The notes under the pieces were generated by a model that was not told the DNA's origin, did not search any database, and saw nothing but the letters and a program-made list of their open reading frames with translations. The position numbers were made by a program, and so were the translations under genes. A stretch of 64,000 nt of DNA from positions 887,467 to 951,466 of the forward strand of contig NZ_BBRD01000001.1 in the NCBI RefSeq assembly GCF_000975095.1. The letters run 5' to 3'. The stretch is from Demequina aestuarii. GTDB lineage: Bacteria > Actinomycetota > Actinomycetes > Actinomycetales > Demequinaceae. Positions 19,459 through 28,233 of the stretch are shown here, piece by piece (position 1 is the stretch's first letter; each line of letters starts with the position of its first letter).

Positions 19459-20745
19459 ATGACTGCGACCGTCCCCTCCGTCGACATCGAGAGCGCTGTT
19501 CTCGAGGCCTGTCGGCGCGCCAAGGTCGCGTCCCGAGCGCTCGCGACCGCCACGCGCTCCACCAAGGACGCGGCGCTCCACGCGATGGCCGATGCGCTGG
19601 TCGAGCAGTGCGCGCGCATCGTCTCGGCGAACGCAGAAGACCTGGAGCGAGGGCGCGCGAGCGACATGACGCCCGGCCTGCTGGACCGACTGGCGCTCAC
19701 GGAGGAGCGCATCGGCGGCATCGCCGAGGCCCTCCGGTTCCTGGCGACGCTGCCCGACCCGGTGGGAGAGATCAAGCGCGGCTCCACGCTGCCCAACGGC
19801 CTGAGGCTCATTCAGAAGGCGACGCCGATGGGCGTGGTCGGCATGATCTACGAGGCGCGACCGAACGTCACGGTCGACGCCGCGGGGCTCGCGCTGAAGT
19901 CGGGCAATGCCGCGGTGCTGCGCGGAGGTTCTGCTGCGGCACGGTCGAACGAGGCCATCGTCGACGTGCTCCAGGGAGCACTCGACACGGCGGGGCTGCC
20001 GCGCGATGCGGTGCAGTCGATCGATGCCTACGGCCGCGAAGGCGCGCGCGTGCTGATGAACGCACGAGGTTTGGTCGACGTGCTCGTGCCGCGGGGCGGA
20101 CGCAGCCTGATCCAGGCCGTGGTGCGGGACTCGACTGTGCCGGCGATCGAGACCGGCGAGGGCAACTGTCACGTCTACCTTGACGCGTCGGCGCCGCTGG
20201 ACCGGTCTGTCGAGATCGTCGTCAATTCCAAGACGCACCGGGTGGGGGTCTGCAACGCAGCCGAGACGCTGCTCGTGCATCGCGACGCGGCCGAGCGAGT
20301 ACTCCCTGCCGTGCTCGCCGCGCTCCACGCGGAAGGGGTGACGCTGCACGCGGACGCGTCCGCATCGGCCCTCGCCCCGCAGGGGGTGCCCACCGTCGCC
20401 GCCACGGAGGAGGACTGGGCGACGGAGTACCTGAGCCTCGACCTCGCCGTCCGGGTCGTAGATGACCTCGACGAGGCGATCGCGCATGTGCAGCGCTACT
20501 CAACGGGTCACACGGAGGCGATCGTCACCGACGACATCGGTGCCGCCGATCTGTTCGTGAGCCAGCTGGACACCGCCGCCATCATGGTGAACGCGTCGAC
20601 GCGGTTCACCGACGGGGCGCAGTTCGGCCTCGGAGCCGAGATCGGGATCTCGACACAGAAGCTGCACGCGCGCGGCCCCATGGGTCTCGGCGAACTCACC
20701 ACCACCACGTGGGTCGCCTACGGCGACGGCCACGTCCGCGGCTGA
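19459..20745 (+). CDS. proA: Gamma-glutamyl phosphate reductase
   Basis: Second enzyme of proline synthesis, reducing glutamyl phosphate to the semialdehyde with NADPH. The 428-residue aldehyde-dehydrogenase-fold protein has the conserved [12 protein letters not shown] and [12 protein letters not shown] segments, the catalytic cysteine in [10 protein letters not shown] and the C-terminal [19 protein letters not shown]. It is separated from proB by about 2.9 kb containing the ATPase and has its own candidate promoter. Confidence 0.96.
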   Translation: MTATVPSVDIESAVLEACRRAKVASRALATATRSTKDAALHAMADALVEQCARIVSANAEDLERGRASDMTPGLLDRLALTEERIGGIAEALRFLATLPDPVGEIKRGSTLPNGLRLIQKATPMGVVGMIYEARPNVTVDAAGLALKSGNAAVLRGGSAAARSNEAIVDVLQGALDTAGLPRDAVQSIDAYGREGARVLMNARGLVDVLVPRGGRSLIQAVVRDSTVPAIETGEGNCHVYLDASAPLDRSVEIVVNSKTHRVGVCNAAETLLVHRDAAERVLPAVLAALHAEGVTLHADASASALAPQGVPTVAATEEDWATEYLSLDLAVRVVDDLDEAIAHVQRYSTGHTEAIVTDDIGAADLFVSQLDTAAIMVNASTRFTDGAQFGLGAEIGISTQKLHARGPMGLGELTTTTWVAYGDGHVRG

Positions 20746-20812
20746 CGAGGGTGCAGGGTCACGGCCCTCAACCGTGGAATAATCGACAGCCAAGCACACG
20801 AAAGGACTCACA

Positions 20813-20959
20813 GTGATCACCCAGGTGACGGAGACGGCCGAGCACGTCGTCAACGAGCTGCCCATTCCTGCCGAGGCGTTCGGGCTGCTGGCGTTCACGG
20901 GGCTCATGGCCCTGCTGTTCATCACCTTCGCCTTCCGGAGCGTCGGCACGCGTCACTGA
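20813..20959 (+). CDS. Small single-pass membrane protein, unknown function
   Basis: A 48-codon ORF from GTG, with AAAGGA 6 bases upstream. The N-terminal half is polar and acidic (MITQVTETAEHVVNELPIPA); residues about 20-42 form one hydrophobic helix rich in Leu/Phe, followed by a short basic tail (RSVGTRH). Its stop is 1 base before the nadD start, so the two are very likely cotranscribed. I do not recognise a named family. Confidence 0.7.
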   Translation: MITQVTETAEHVVNELPIPAEAFGLLAFTGLMALLFITFAFRSVGTRH

Positions 20960-20960
20960 C

Positions 20961-21557
20961 GTGAGCGCACCGCAGGCGCGCGTCGGAGTCCTCGGCGGGA
21001 CATTCGACCCCATCCACCACGGCCACCTCGCGGCGGCCTCAGAGGTGTGTGCTGCCCTGCGGCTCGACCAGGTGCTGCTGGTCCCCGCCAACATCCAGCC
21101 GTTCAAGGACGGACTCGACGTCGCGGACGCCGATCACCGGCTCGAGATGTGTCGTCTGGCGGTCGAGGGTGACGATCGTTTCGCCGTGAGCCCCGTCGAC
21201 ATCGAGCGCGGCGGCGTCACGTACACCGTCGATACGCTGACCGATCTGCGCGCACAGCTGCCAGATGCGAGCCTGTACTTCATCACTGGAGCAGACGCGC
21301 TGCAACGGTTCGACGAGTGGCGCGACGCGGACCGCCTGAGCGATCTCGCCCAGTTCGTGGGAGTGACTCGGCCCGGCCATTCGTTCCCTGAGTTGGAAAC
21401 TCCACATGCGTGGGTAGAAGTGCCGGCGCTGGCGGTATCCTCAACGGATGTTCGCCGTCGGGTGAGGACCGGTGCACCGATCCGTTACCTCGTGCCCCGC
21501 TTGGTCGCCGACTACATCGCGCAGCACGATCTGTATGCCGGAGGAATCGATGACTGA
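20961..21557 (+). CDS. nadD: Nicotinate-nucleotide adenylyltransferase
   Basis: Converts nicotinate mononucleotide to deamido-NAD in NAD synthesis. The 198-residue protein has the nucleotidyltransferase motif GGTFDPIHHGHL near the N-terminus and the C-terminal ISSTxVR-type motif as VSSTDVRRRV. It begins 1 base after the 48-aa membrane protein gene and overlaps the next gene by 8 bases. The nadD-(hypothetical)-rsfS layout is common in Actinobacteria. Confidence 0.95.
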   Translation: MSAPQARVGVLGGTFDPIHHGHLAAASEVCAALRLDQVLLVPANIQPFKDGLDVADADHRLEMCRLAVEGDDRFAVSPVDIERGGVTYTVDTLTDLRAQLPDASLYFITGADALQRFDEWRDADRLSDLAQFVGVTRPGHSFPELETPHAWVEVPALAVSSTDVRRRVRTGAPIRYLVPRLVADYIAQHDLYAGGIDD

Positions 21558-23481
21558 CGAGAGCCGCCCGCTGTCGCGGCGGGAACGCCGCGAGCAGGAG
21601 CTTCGCGACGCCGCCCGCCCTGCGGACGACACCGACGCACTGCTCGGAGCGCCTATCTCGGAGTCGATACCCACCCACTCGCCCGAGGGGCGCATGCTGA
21701 CGCGCCGCGAGCGGCGCCGGCTCGAGCGCGCACGCCAGCCCATCGAGACGTGGACCGCGGAAGAAGAGATGATCGCCACCGGTCAGATCCCCGCGATGAC
21801 CCCCGAGCGGATCGCCGAACAGGAGCGGGTCGAGCGCGAGCGCGCCGAAGCCGCGCAGCGAGAGGCCGAGAGCCTCGCCGCCGAGGCCGCCTCCGAGTCC
21901 GGCGCCGTCGACTCGCACCAAGGCGAGGCTCCTGCGGTCGAGCAGCCGGAGCCTGAGCCCGCGGCACCCGCCTCGTGGCACACGCACGCTGATGAGGAGC
22001 CTGAGACTGTCCGGGACGGGGCCGCGAGCACCGATCACGACGTCGACGTCTCTGCTCCGTCCGCCGAGGATGGCTCGCACGATGCGCCTGCGGTGGAGGA
22101 GAACTCCCAGGAGCCCGAGTCGTCGCCCGAGCAGCCCGTGGAGCCTGAGCCGTCGACGGAGCCCGAGCGACCCACGGCCCCGCAGCGCACGAGCCTGATC
22201 CCGGCCTCTCCGGACGCGGGCCACCCCGACCCCGCCCTTCACAAGCCCTCTCCCGCGCACGCGGTCTCGGCGCCGCAGAGCGAGCCGGAGTCCGGTGTCG
22301 ACTGGGCTCCTGAGACCGACGAGTCGCCCGCTCACGTCGATTCCGTCCCCGAGGACGAGGCGTCCGACCACGACGACGCACCCCACGAGGAGCCGACGCC
22401 CCCCGCACCCCCGTCGGTCCTGGGGATGCCACCGGGAATGTCTCCAGAGATGTTCGCCGCGCTCTTCCCGCCCGGTTCTCTCCAGCGTCGGTTGATGGAG
22501 CAGCAGGCCACCGACCAGGCCGAGCCTGCCGTGGAAGAGCCGGACGTCGAGGACCCGGCGGAGGAGATTCGCCGTCTGACGCAGCAGGCCGTGGCAGGCA
22601 TCGACGCCGCGAGTTCGCGCCGGTCCGTCTCCACGCCTGCCGACGCGGATCCAGTTGCCCAGTCAGCGGCCGAATCCGCCGCTCACGCTGTCCTGCCACA
22701 CGCATGGGGACCGGCGGCCAGTGACGCGCAGCCACCTCGGGACGCCGACAGCGACTCCACCAGCGACACGGCGCCGTCGTCGCCGAGCGCTCCGCAGGCC
22801 GCGTTCCCCGACGCCGCGCAGCCGTGGGCAGGGTCTGCGCCCTCCGCGCCGACGGCCTGGGGATCGCCAGCGAGCGACGGCGACCCTCATGCGCCGTCGC
22901 GCGCCGATGACGAGCCGTCCCAGCAGGCCCCCGTGTCGCTCGACGAGGCCCCTTTCGATGCGATCATCGGCCACCACCCAGGGACCGCGGCTCTCGACGA
23001 GGCGTCGACGGCATCGGTTGAGATGCACCGGCCGGCCTTCCACTCCGTCTCGGCGCAGCCGCAGTACGGCGCCGCCGAGCGCGTGCCCGATGCCTCCGCG
23101 CAGCTCGCTCCGCACTATGCCGCGTTCGACGTTCCGCAGGGGTCGGTCCAGGCTCCTGATCAGGCCGAGTCGCCGTGGGCGGCGCACCCGCTCATGAGCG
23201 TCCAGCGCGCTGCTCCCGAGCTGCCGGAGGTCCGGCCTTCACAGAACATCCCTCAGCCGGACCTGAGCAGTGTCCGGCGGCCCACGTTCGAGCCGCAGTC
23301 CGGCGGCATGCCGTCGATCGAACCCGTGCCGACAGGCCAGATCGAGGTGCCGCCACGCGAGCGTCCCGACCTGGAGGCCGACGGCGGCCCACGTCATTTC
23401 AAGTGGGCTCATCTGGCGGTCTTCGGTGCCGTCGCCTTTCTCCTAGGAGTGGTTGTGTGGAACGTCGCGGTGAAGCCCTGA
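21550..23481 (+). CDS. Large acidic low-complexity protein with C-terminal membrane anchor
   Basis: A 643-residue protein starting MTDESRPLSRRERREQE, with GGAG 6-8 bases before the ATG inside the nadD end. Residues about 1-80 are charged and basic; about 80-600 are low-complexity Pro/Glu/Ala/Ser, likely disordered. One island near 300-330 (MPPGMSPEMFAALFPP) looks conserved-like. The last about 25 residues form one membrane helix (LAVFGAVAFLLGVVVWNVAV) with two residues after it, so the protein is tail-anchored with its bulk probably cytoplasmic. No enzymatic motif is seen. Its stop overlaps the rsfS start as TGATG. Confidence 0.8.
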   Translation: MTDESRPLSRRERREQELRDAARPADDTDALLGAPISESIPTHSPEGRMLTRRERRRLERARQPIETWTAEEEMIATGQIPAMTPERIAEQERVERERAEAAQREAESLAAEAASESGAVDSHQGEAPAVEQPEPEPAAPASWHTHADEEPETVRDGAASTDHDVDVSAPSAEDGSHDAPAVEENSQEPESSPEQPVEPEPSTEPERPTAPQRTSLIPASPDAGHPDPALHKPSPAHAVSAPQSEPESGVDWAPETDESPAHVDSVPEDEASDHDDAPHEEPTPPAPPSVLGMPPGMSPEMFAALFPPGSLQRRLMEQQATDQAEPAVEEPDVEDPAEEIRRLTQQAVAGIDAASSRRSVSTPADADPVAQSAAESAAHAVLPHAWGPAASDAQPPRDADSDSTSDTAPSSPSAPQAAFPDAAQPWAGSAPSAPTAWGSPASDGDPHAPSRADDEPSQQAPVSLDEAPFDAIIGHHPGTAALDEASTASVEMHRPAFHSVSAQPQYGAAERVPDASAQLAPHYAAFDVPQGSVQAPDQAESPWAAHPLMSVQRAAPELPEVRPSQNIPQPDLSSVRRPTFEPQSGGMPSIEPVPTGQIEVPPRERPDLEADGGPRHFKWAHLAVFGAVAFLLGVVVWNVAVKP

Positions 23482-23834
23482 TGGGCGCGTCCAAGGAAGC
23501 GGTGGAGCTGGTACGCCTCGCCGCCAAGGCAGCGGACGACAAGAAGGCGGAGGAACTGGTGGCGCTGGACGTGAGTGCGCGCATGCCGCTCGCCGATATC
23601 TTCCTCGTCGCGTCGGGGAGCTCCGAACGCCAGGTCATCGCGATCGCAGAGGGCATCGAAGAGGCGCTGCACGACGTGGGCTCGAAGGCGTTGCGACGTG
23701 AGGGCGTGCGCGAGGGCCGCTGGGCCCTGCTCGACTTCAACGGCCTCATCGTCCACGTGATGCACCAGGAGGATCGGGCGTACTACGAGCTCGAGCGCCT
23801 CTGGAAGGACTGCCCGGTCGTCGAGCTCGGCTAG
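23481..23834 (+). CDS. rsfS: Ribosomal silencing factor RsfS
   Basis: Binds L14 and blocks subunit joining under nutrient limitation. The 117-residue protein has the DUF143 core ELVRLAAKAADDKKAEELVALDVS, IFLVASGSSERQV and the C-terminal VHVMHQEDRAYYELERLW. ATG at 23481 overlaps the preceding stop by one base (TGATG), implying coupled translation. It sits in the nadD cluster as in most Gram-positive bacteria. Confidence 0.95.
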   Translation: MGASKEAVELVRLAAKAADDKKAEELVALDVSARMPLADIFLVASGSSERQVIAIAEGIEEALHDVGSKALRREGVREGRWALLDFNGLIVHVMHQEDRAYYELERLWKDCPVVELG

Positions 23835-23837
23835 GGT
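23832..23837 (+). promoter_or_regulatory. -10 box for leaderless phosphatase mRNA
   Basis: TAGGGT overlaps the rsfS stop region and ends 7 bases before the ATG at 23845, with no ribosome binding site between them. Confidence 0.5.
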
Positions 23838-23844
23838 GCCGGCC

Positions 23845-24462
23845 ATGGATGTCTTCGTGGTGCGGCACGGCCAGACCGAATGGAACGTCAAGGGTCTCCT
23901 GCAGGGCTCCTCGGACGTCGAATTGACGGACGCGGGGCGGGCACAGGCTGCCGCGACCGCCCAGGCGCTGGCGGGCCTGCTCGGCTCGCAGACGACGGTC
24001 GTCACCTCTCCGCTGGTGCGCGCGCGTGACACGGCCGATGCGATCGCGGGGGCCATCGGTGCCGCGGTCGAGGTCGACGAACGGCTGCGGGAACGCGCCT
24101 ACGGCGCATGGGAGGGCATCACGCCGGAGAAGCGGGAGAGTGAATGGCCGGAGGAGGTCCTCGCGTGGCGCAAGTACGGCAGCGCCGACGTGCCCGGCTT
24201 CGAACATCATGACACCGTGCGTGCGCGCATGGTCGAGGCCCTCGAGGAGTGGGCGGAGCGCACGCCATCCACGCTGCTGGTGGTGTCTCACGGCAGCTCG
24301 GCTCGCGTGGGGATGCAGGGCGTGATCGGGCTGTCGCTCGATCACCGGACGCTCGGCAACCTCGGCAACGCCGCCTGGTCGCGACTGACGCGCCGCGACT
24401 GCGGCGACTGGACGCTCGAGCGCCATAACGTGACGCCGGAGACCTTGGGGGAGCGGCCATGA
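23845..24462 (+). CDS. Histidine phosphatase family protein (PhoE/GpmB-like)
   Basis: A 205-residue branch-1 histidine phosphatase. Motifs: phospho-acceptor RHGQTEWN at residues about 8-15, the second arginine in SPLVRARDTA, the proton-donor region RAYGAWEG and the second histidine in VSHGSSARVG. Substrate is unknown; family members include broad-specificity sugar-phosphate phosphatases. ATG at 23845 is preferred over GTG at 23836 because of the leaderless promoter spacing. It overlaps a second, related gene by 4 bases. Confidence 0.88.
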   Translation: MDVFVVRHGQTEWNVKGLLQGSSDVELTDAGRAQAAATAQALAGLLGSQTTVVTSPLVRARDTADAIAGAIGAAVEVDERLRERAYGAWEGITPEKRESEWPEEVLAWRKYGSADVPGFEHHDTVRARMVEALEEWAERTPSTLLVVSHGSSARVGMQGVIGLSLDHRTLGNLGNAAWSRLTRRDCGDWTLERHNVTPETLGERP

Positions 24463-25058
24463 GCTCGCTCGTGCTGTGGCGCCACGCGCGCACCGACCAC
24501 AACACCGAGGGGCGTCTGCAGGGGTCTCTGGACATCCCCCTCGACGCGGACGGGCGCGCGCAGGCTGCGGCCGCGGCCGCCCGCATCGCCGCGCACGTGG
24601 GCGACCGCGCGCGCGTGGTGTCGTCGCCGCTTGCCCGCGCGACCGCATCGGCGGACGAGCTCTCCTCGCTGATGGGCGTCGAGACCGTGGTCGATGGCGC
24701 GTTCACGCAGCGCCCCTACGGGGTGTGGGAGGGGCTCACCTGGGACGAGATCCGGGAGCGTTGGCCCGAGGATTACGACCGCCGTCACCGAGGTGAGGAG
24801 CCCTTCATCGACGGCTGGGGGTCGTCCTCCCACGTCGCCGCACGCGTGGGTGAGGGGCTGCGGCGCTGGTACGACGCTGAGGTGCCCACCGTCGTGGTGA
24901 GCCACGGCAGCGCCATCCAGCTGGGGGTGCTCGATCTGGTCGGCCTGGACACTTCGTCCCGGGCCTTCGGCACGATCCCGCACGGCGCATGGCACGTGCT
25001 GACGCTGTCCGACTCCGGGGCATGGCACGTGGACGCGTTCTCGCAGGGAGCGGATTAG
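24459..25058 (+). CDS. Histidine phosphatase family protein, second copy
   Basis: A 199-residue paralogue of the preceding gene, ATGA-coupled to it. It has WRHARTDHN (the usual RHG glycine is Ala), SPLARATASA, RPYGVWEG and VVVSHGSAIQLG. All catalytic residues of the family (both His, both Arg, the Glu) appear present. The two are probably a tandem duplication; whether they act on the same substrate cannot be told. Confidence 0.88.
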   Translation: MSSLVLWRHARTDHNTEGRLQGSLDIPLDADGRAQAAAAAARIAAHVGDRARVVSSPLARATASADELSSLMGVETVVDGAFTQRPYGVWEGLTWDEIRERWPEDYDRRHRGEEPFIDGWGSSSHVAARVGEGLRRWYDAEVPTVVVSHGSAIQLGVLDLVGLDTSSRAFGTIPHGAWHVLTLSDSGAWHVDAFSQGAD

Positions 25059-25079
25059 CGCCGCGTCCTCGCGGTGCGT

Positions 25080-25085
25080 TACACT
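25080..25085 (+). promoter_or_regulatory. -10 box for tRNA-Ala
   Basis: TACACT lies 26 bases before the mature tRNA 5' end, in the gap after the phosphatase gene. No clear -35 is visible. Confidence 0.5.
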
Positions 25086-25111
25086 GTCAGTCGCTCTTCG
25101 GGGCGAGGTTT

Positions 25112-25184
25112 GGGGCTGTGGCGCAGCTGGTAGCGCACCTGCATGGCATGCAGGGGGTCAGGGGTTCGAGTCCCCTCAGCTCCA
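25112..25184 (+). tRNA. tRNA-Ala (GGC)
   Basis: Cloverleaf of 73 bases: acceptor GGGGCTG pairs with CAGCTCC (one G-T pair), D arm GCGC with loop AGCTGGTA, anticodon stem CCTGC/GCAGG with loop ATGGCAT (anticodon GGC), T arm with GGTTCGAGTCC, discriminator A. The CCA end is not encoded. It reads GCC, the commonest Ala codon in this GC-rich sequence. Confidence 0.97.
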
Positions 25185-25205
25185 CGATGTGTTGAGACAG
25201 CATCA

Positions 25206-25237
25206 CGAAGGCCGCTCCCTGTCAGGGGCGGCCTTCG
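25206..25237 (+). terminator. Terminator after tRNA-Ala
   Basis: CGAAGGCCGC and GCGGCCTTCG form a perfect 10-bp stem 21 bases after the tRNA. The loop can extend the stem through CCCT/AGGG with one bulged T. No T tract follows, which is common in high-GC Actinobacteria. Confidence 0.75.
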
Positions 25238-25317
25238 CTGTCTCCGCATGCAGTCGTGACTCCGAGACGTCTCGGCGGTGTGTCCAGCATTGTGGACTCC
25301 GCGCGTGGGGCCTGCGG

Positions 25318-26403
25318 TCACTGCCGCAACGGGACCTTGACGTCTCCACCGCCTTCGGGGGTGATCCTCTCTCTCATCTGAACGAACACCGGGGCGCTGA
25401 CGAAGCCTCCTGCGAAGAGCGCCTGCCCTTGGGCGAAGGTCTGCGCCCGACGAACGGCGTCTTCCGGTGCGAACCCGAACACGGCAGCCAACTCCGCCAG
25501 GTCACGTGGGGCGTTCACTCGCATCAGGCCGAGGTTGTCGCACTGCGACAGCACGTTCGGGTGGATCTTGGTGGGGCGCTGGGTCGACAGGAACAGCCAC
25601 AGCCCGAACTTGCGGCCCTCGGCCGCGATCTGGATCACTTGCTCCGTGAGCGCCCTCTCTACAGCCGTGAGGGGTGACGGTGGGCAGACGTTGTGCGCCT
25701 CATCGATGACGATGAGCACCGGTCGCCGTTCTTCACGCCGCGCCCACAGCCGCTCCAGCACCGCGAGAGCGGCGACCTTGGGTTCAGCCGGGTGCTCGAA
25801 CCCGCCGATGTCGAGAACCGTCGCCCGAGGGCGTTCGTCGACGGTGTCGACGGCCGACGCGGTGCCCAGGGACCACAGATCCCACTCCAAGACCTGCAGG
25901 TTCTCCATCCGGTTGGCGAGCCGACGCTTCACCGGGTCGCTGCTGGCGCGAAGGTCACGCACCGTGGCCTCACCATCGAACGACTCACCGTCGATCTCCA
26001 TGTGCAGGAGCACGTTGTACTCTTCCGAGTCCGCGATGGGGTCGAGCTGAAGCACCGCCGCCTTGGAAGCGGCGGAGAGGTCGACGTATCGGACACGCAG
26101 CGGGTCCCCCGTGACGTGACCCGAGCGAAGCACGCGAATGTCAAGGTCGCGCCATCGCGATGCGTCCTCACTCGACGGGGCCGCTCGAACGTCGCCCAGC
26201 CGCACATAGTCGGAATTGGGATCAAGAATCAGGATGGGGAGCTCGGTGTGGAGCAACAGCTGCTCAAGCACGACCCCCAGCGCGTAGGTCTTGCCGCTGC
26301 CGCTCTGGCCGCACCAGAAGGTGTGTCGATTGAACCGGGTGGCATCGAGTCGCGCTGTCGTCTCCCGCTCCCCGAGTGAGGCCCCGATGTCGATGTGAGT
26401 CAC
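25318..26403 (-). CDS. HerA-like (DUF87) ATPase
   Basis: A 361-residue ATPase of the HerA/FtsK superfamily. Walker A GQSGSGKT at 32-39, ILILDPNSDYVRL at 57-69, Walker B with DEAH at 234-237, and the arginine-bearing STQRPTKIHPNVL at 273-285. HerA proteins are hexameric DNA translocases, often paired with NurA nuclease or with SIR2 and other effectors in phage defence. Here no nuclease or effector gene is adjacent: it lies alone between tRNA-Ala and a DUF1304 gene. It lacks an obvious HAS-barrel domain at the N-terminus. Role unknown. Confidence 0.8.
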   Translation of the reverse strand: MTHIDIGASLGERETTARLDATRFNRHTFWCGQSGSGKTYALGVVLEQLLLHTELPILILDPNSDYVRLGDVRAAPSSEDASRWRDLDIRVLRSGHVTGDPLRVRYVDLSAASKAAVLQLDPIADSEEYNVLLHMEIDGESFDGEATVRDLRASSDPVKRRLANRMENLQVLEWDLWSLGTASAVDTVDERPRATVLDIGGFEHPAEPKVAALAVLERLWARREERRPVLIVIDEAHNVCPPSPLTAVERALTEQVIQIAAEGRKFGLWLFLSTQRPTKIHPNVLSQCDNLGLMRVNAPRDLAELAAVFGFAPEDAVRRAQTFAQGQALFAGGFVSAPVFVQMRERITPEGGGDVKVPLRQ

Positions 26404-26614
26404 GGCGGTCCTTTCGTGCGGTGCCGGTCTACAGAGCCATCATGCAACACATCCTGGCGGAGGGGACTGTGGAGCGTGGGGGGTGGAACGGTGAACCGTC
26501 CGCGCCCCGCAGGGTCCGACGATCCGACACGCAGTCGATGCGCAGCGTCGTAGGCCATACTCGGAGCAACAGGCGCTCGTGACCGAGGCGGGCGCGCGAA
26601 TACGAGAGGACCTC

Positions 26615-27001
26615 ATGGTCACCGCAGCCCTCGTGCTCGCGGCGCTTGCCGCCGCAGTGCACGTCTTCATCTTCTACCTTGAGTCCGTCGCGTGGACTGG
26701 TCCCAGGGCACGCGCGGTGTTCGGCACTAGTGAGAGCGAGGCTCATGCGACTCGCGGGCTCGCGTTCAACCAGGGGTTCTACAATCTGTTCTTGGCGATT
26801 GCGGTGGTGGCCGGCATCGTCCTCGTCGCGGTGGGGCACACCGTGGCGGGTGCGACCTCGGTGTTCGTCGGGGCGGGCTCCATGGCAGCAGCCGCGCTGG
26901 TGCTGGTGCTCTCCGACCGTGCACACGCCGGCTCCGCTCTCAAGCAGGGCGCGCTGCCCGCCGCGGCCGTCGTGCTGCTCGCGGCCGGTCTCGCTCTCTA
27001 G
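26615..27001 (+). CDS. DUF1304 family membrane protein
   Basis: A 128-residue integral membrane protein with four hydrophobic helices. It has the family pattern HVFIFYLESVAW, then FG, then AFNQGFYNLFLA. ATG at 26615 is chosen for the family start and the GAGAGGA upstream. Function is unknown; the family is annotated as epimerase-like membrane protein without firm evidence. Its stop overlaps that of the convergent flavoprotein gene. Confidence 0.85.
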   Translation: MVTAALVLAALAAAVHVFIFYLESVAWTGPRARAVFGTSESEAHATRGLAFNQGFYNLFLAIAVVAGIVLVAVGHTVAGATSVFVGAGSMAAAALVLVLSDRAHAGSALKQGALPAAAVVLLAAGLAL

Positions 27002-28233
27002 GAGTGCTGTTCCTCGAGCCACGCCAGCGCACCGTGCGCCGCGACCACGCCCATGCTGAACGAGGCCTGGAGCAGATAGCCGCCTGTCGGTGCCTCCCAG
27101 TCGAGCATCTCGCCCGCCACAAAGGTGCCGGGCATGCGGCGCAGCATGAGGCGCTCGTCGACCTCCGTCCACGCGATGCCACCCGCCGTCGAGATCGCGC
27201 GGTCGATGGGCATCGTTCCCGTCACCACGACGGGCACCGCCTTGATGAGCGCGGCAACGGTGGCGGCGTCGTGGGGCAGCGTGCCGCCGGAGGTCTCCCG
27301 CAAGAGACCGATGGAGGCGGGGTCGAGGCCGATGGACCGACGCAGCCAATTGGTGGCCGAGTCCTTGGCCCTGCGCTTGCCGAGGCGTTTCGCGACGTCC
27401 TCGAGCGAAACCTCCGGTCGGAGGTCGACCCTGACGGCGCATCGGCCGTGTGCCTTGAGGGAGTTGCGGATGGCGGCACCTCGCGCGTAGACGAGTCCAC
27501 CCTCGACCCCCGTGGCGGTGAGCATCAGCTCACCACGCTGCGGATCGCCGCCGCTGACGGTGACGGACACGTTCTTGAGGGGCGTGCCTGCGAATCGGTC
27601 GGCGAAGAGGTCGGACCACTCGACGCGCACGCCGACGTTCGCGGCCTCGAGGGGCGTGACGTCGATTCCTCGTGCGGTGAAAGGCCCCACCCACGTGCCG
27701 TCCGCGCCCAAGTGAGGCCATGACGCCCCGCCGAGCGCGAACACCGTCACGTCGCTGGTGACTTCGCGAGTGTGACCCGTCTCATTCGTGATCAGCAGCG
27801 TGCGGTCCGCCGATCCCACATCGCCCGCCCAGCCAGACCAGGATGTCCGGCGTTCGATGTCCACGCCCAGATCAGACAGCCGCGCGAGCCATGCGCGGAA
27901 GAGGGGCGTCGCCCGAAGAGCCTGCGGGAACACCCTCCCGCTGGAGCCGACGAACGTCGGCTCCCCAAGGTCGGCGGCCCACGCGCGAAGGACGTCCGGG
28001 CCGAACCTCTCGAGCATCGGCGCGATCCGCTCCGCCGACTCGCCGTAGCGCGTGACGAAGTGGTCGCGGTCCTCGCTGTGAGTGAGGTTCAGCCCGCCGT
28101 GACCGGCGAGCAGGAACTTGCGGCCTGGCGACGGCATACGTTCGTGGACCGTGACGTCGACTCCGGCCCCGGCCAGCACCTCGGCTGCCATCAGGCCAGC
28201 CGGGCCGCCCCCGAGAACGCGTGCGGTGGGCAT
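26998..28233 (-). CDS. HI0933-type FAD-dependent oxidoreductase
   Basis: A 411-residue flavoprotein. An N-terminal Rossmann motif (VLGGGPAGLMAAEVLA) is followed by the family stretch PGRKFLLAGHGGLNLTHSE, and the C-terminus has the second FAD contact (GEMLDWEAPTGGYLLQ). It belongs to the HI0933/BaiN-like group with no settled substrate. Its ATG overlaps the mrpG stop by one base, so it appears to be the last gene of the mrp operon. Confidence 0.88.
   Translation of the reverse strand: MPTARVLGGGPAGLMAAEVLAGAGVDVTVHERMPSPGRKFLLAGHGGLNLTHSEDRDHFVTRYGESAERIAPMLERFGPDVLRAWAADLGEPTFVGSSGRVFPQALRATPLFRAWLARLSDLGVDIERRTSWSGWAGDVGSADRTLLITNETGHTREVTSDVTVFALGGASWPHLGADGTWVGPFTARGIDVTPLEAANVGVRVEWSDLFADRFAGTPLKNVSVTVSGGDPQRGELMLTATGVEGGLVYARGAAIRNSLKAHGRCAVRVDLRPEVSLEDVAKRLGKRRAKDSATNWLRRSIGLDPASIGLLRETSGGTLPHDAATVAALIKAVPVVVTGTMPIDRAISTAGGIAWTEVDERLMLRRMPGTFVAGEMLDWEAPTGGYLLQASFSMGVVAAHGALAWLEEQHS

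Noticed and set aside
23836..23838. GTG at 23836 as start of the first histidine phosphatase
   Set aside because: It lies within the -10 box TAGGGT; ATG at 23845 matches the family start and the leaderless spacing.
25112..26403. Genomic island integrated at tRNA-Ala
   Set aside because: No integrase, no second copy of the tRNA 3' end and no clear shift in base composition were seen; only the solitary HerA-like gene is unusual.
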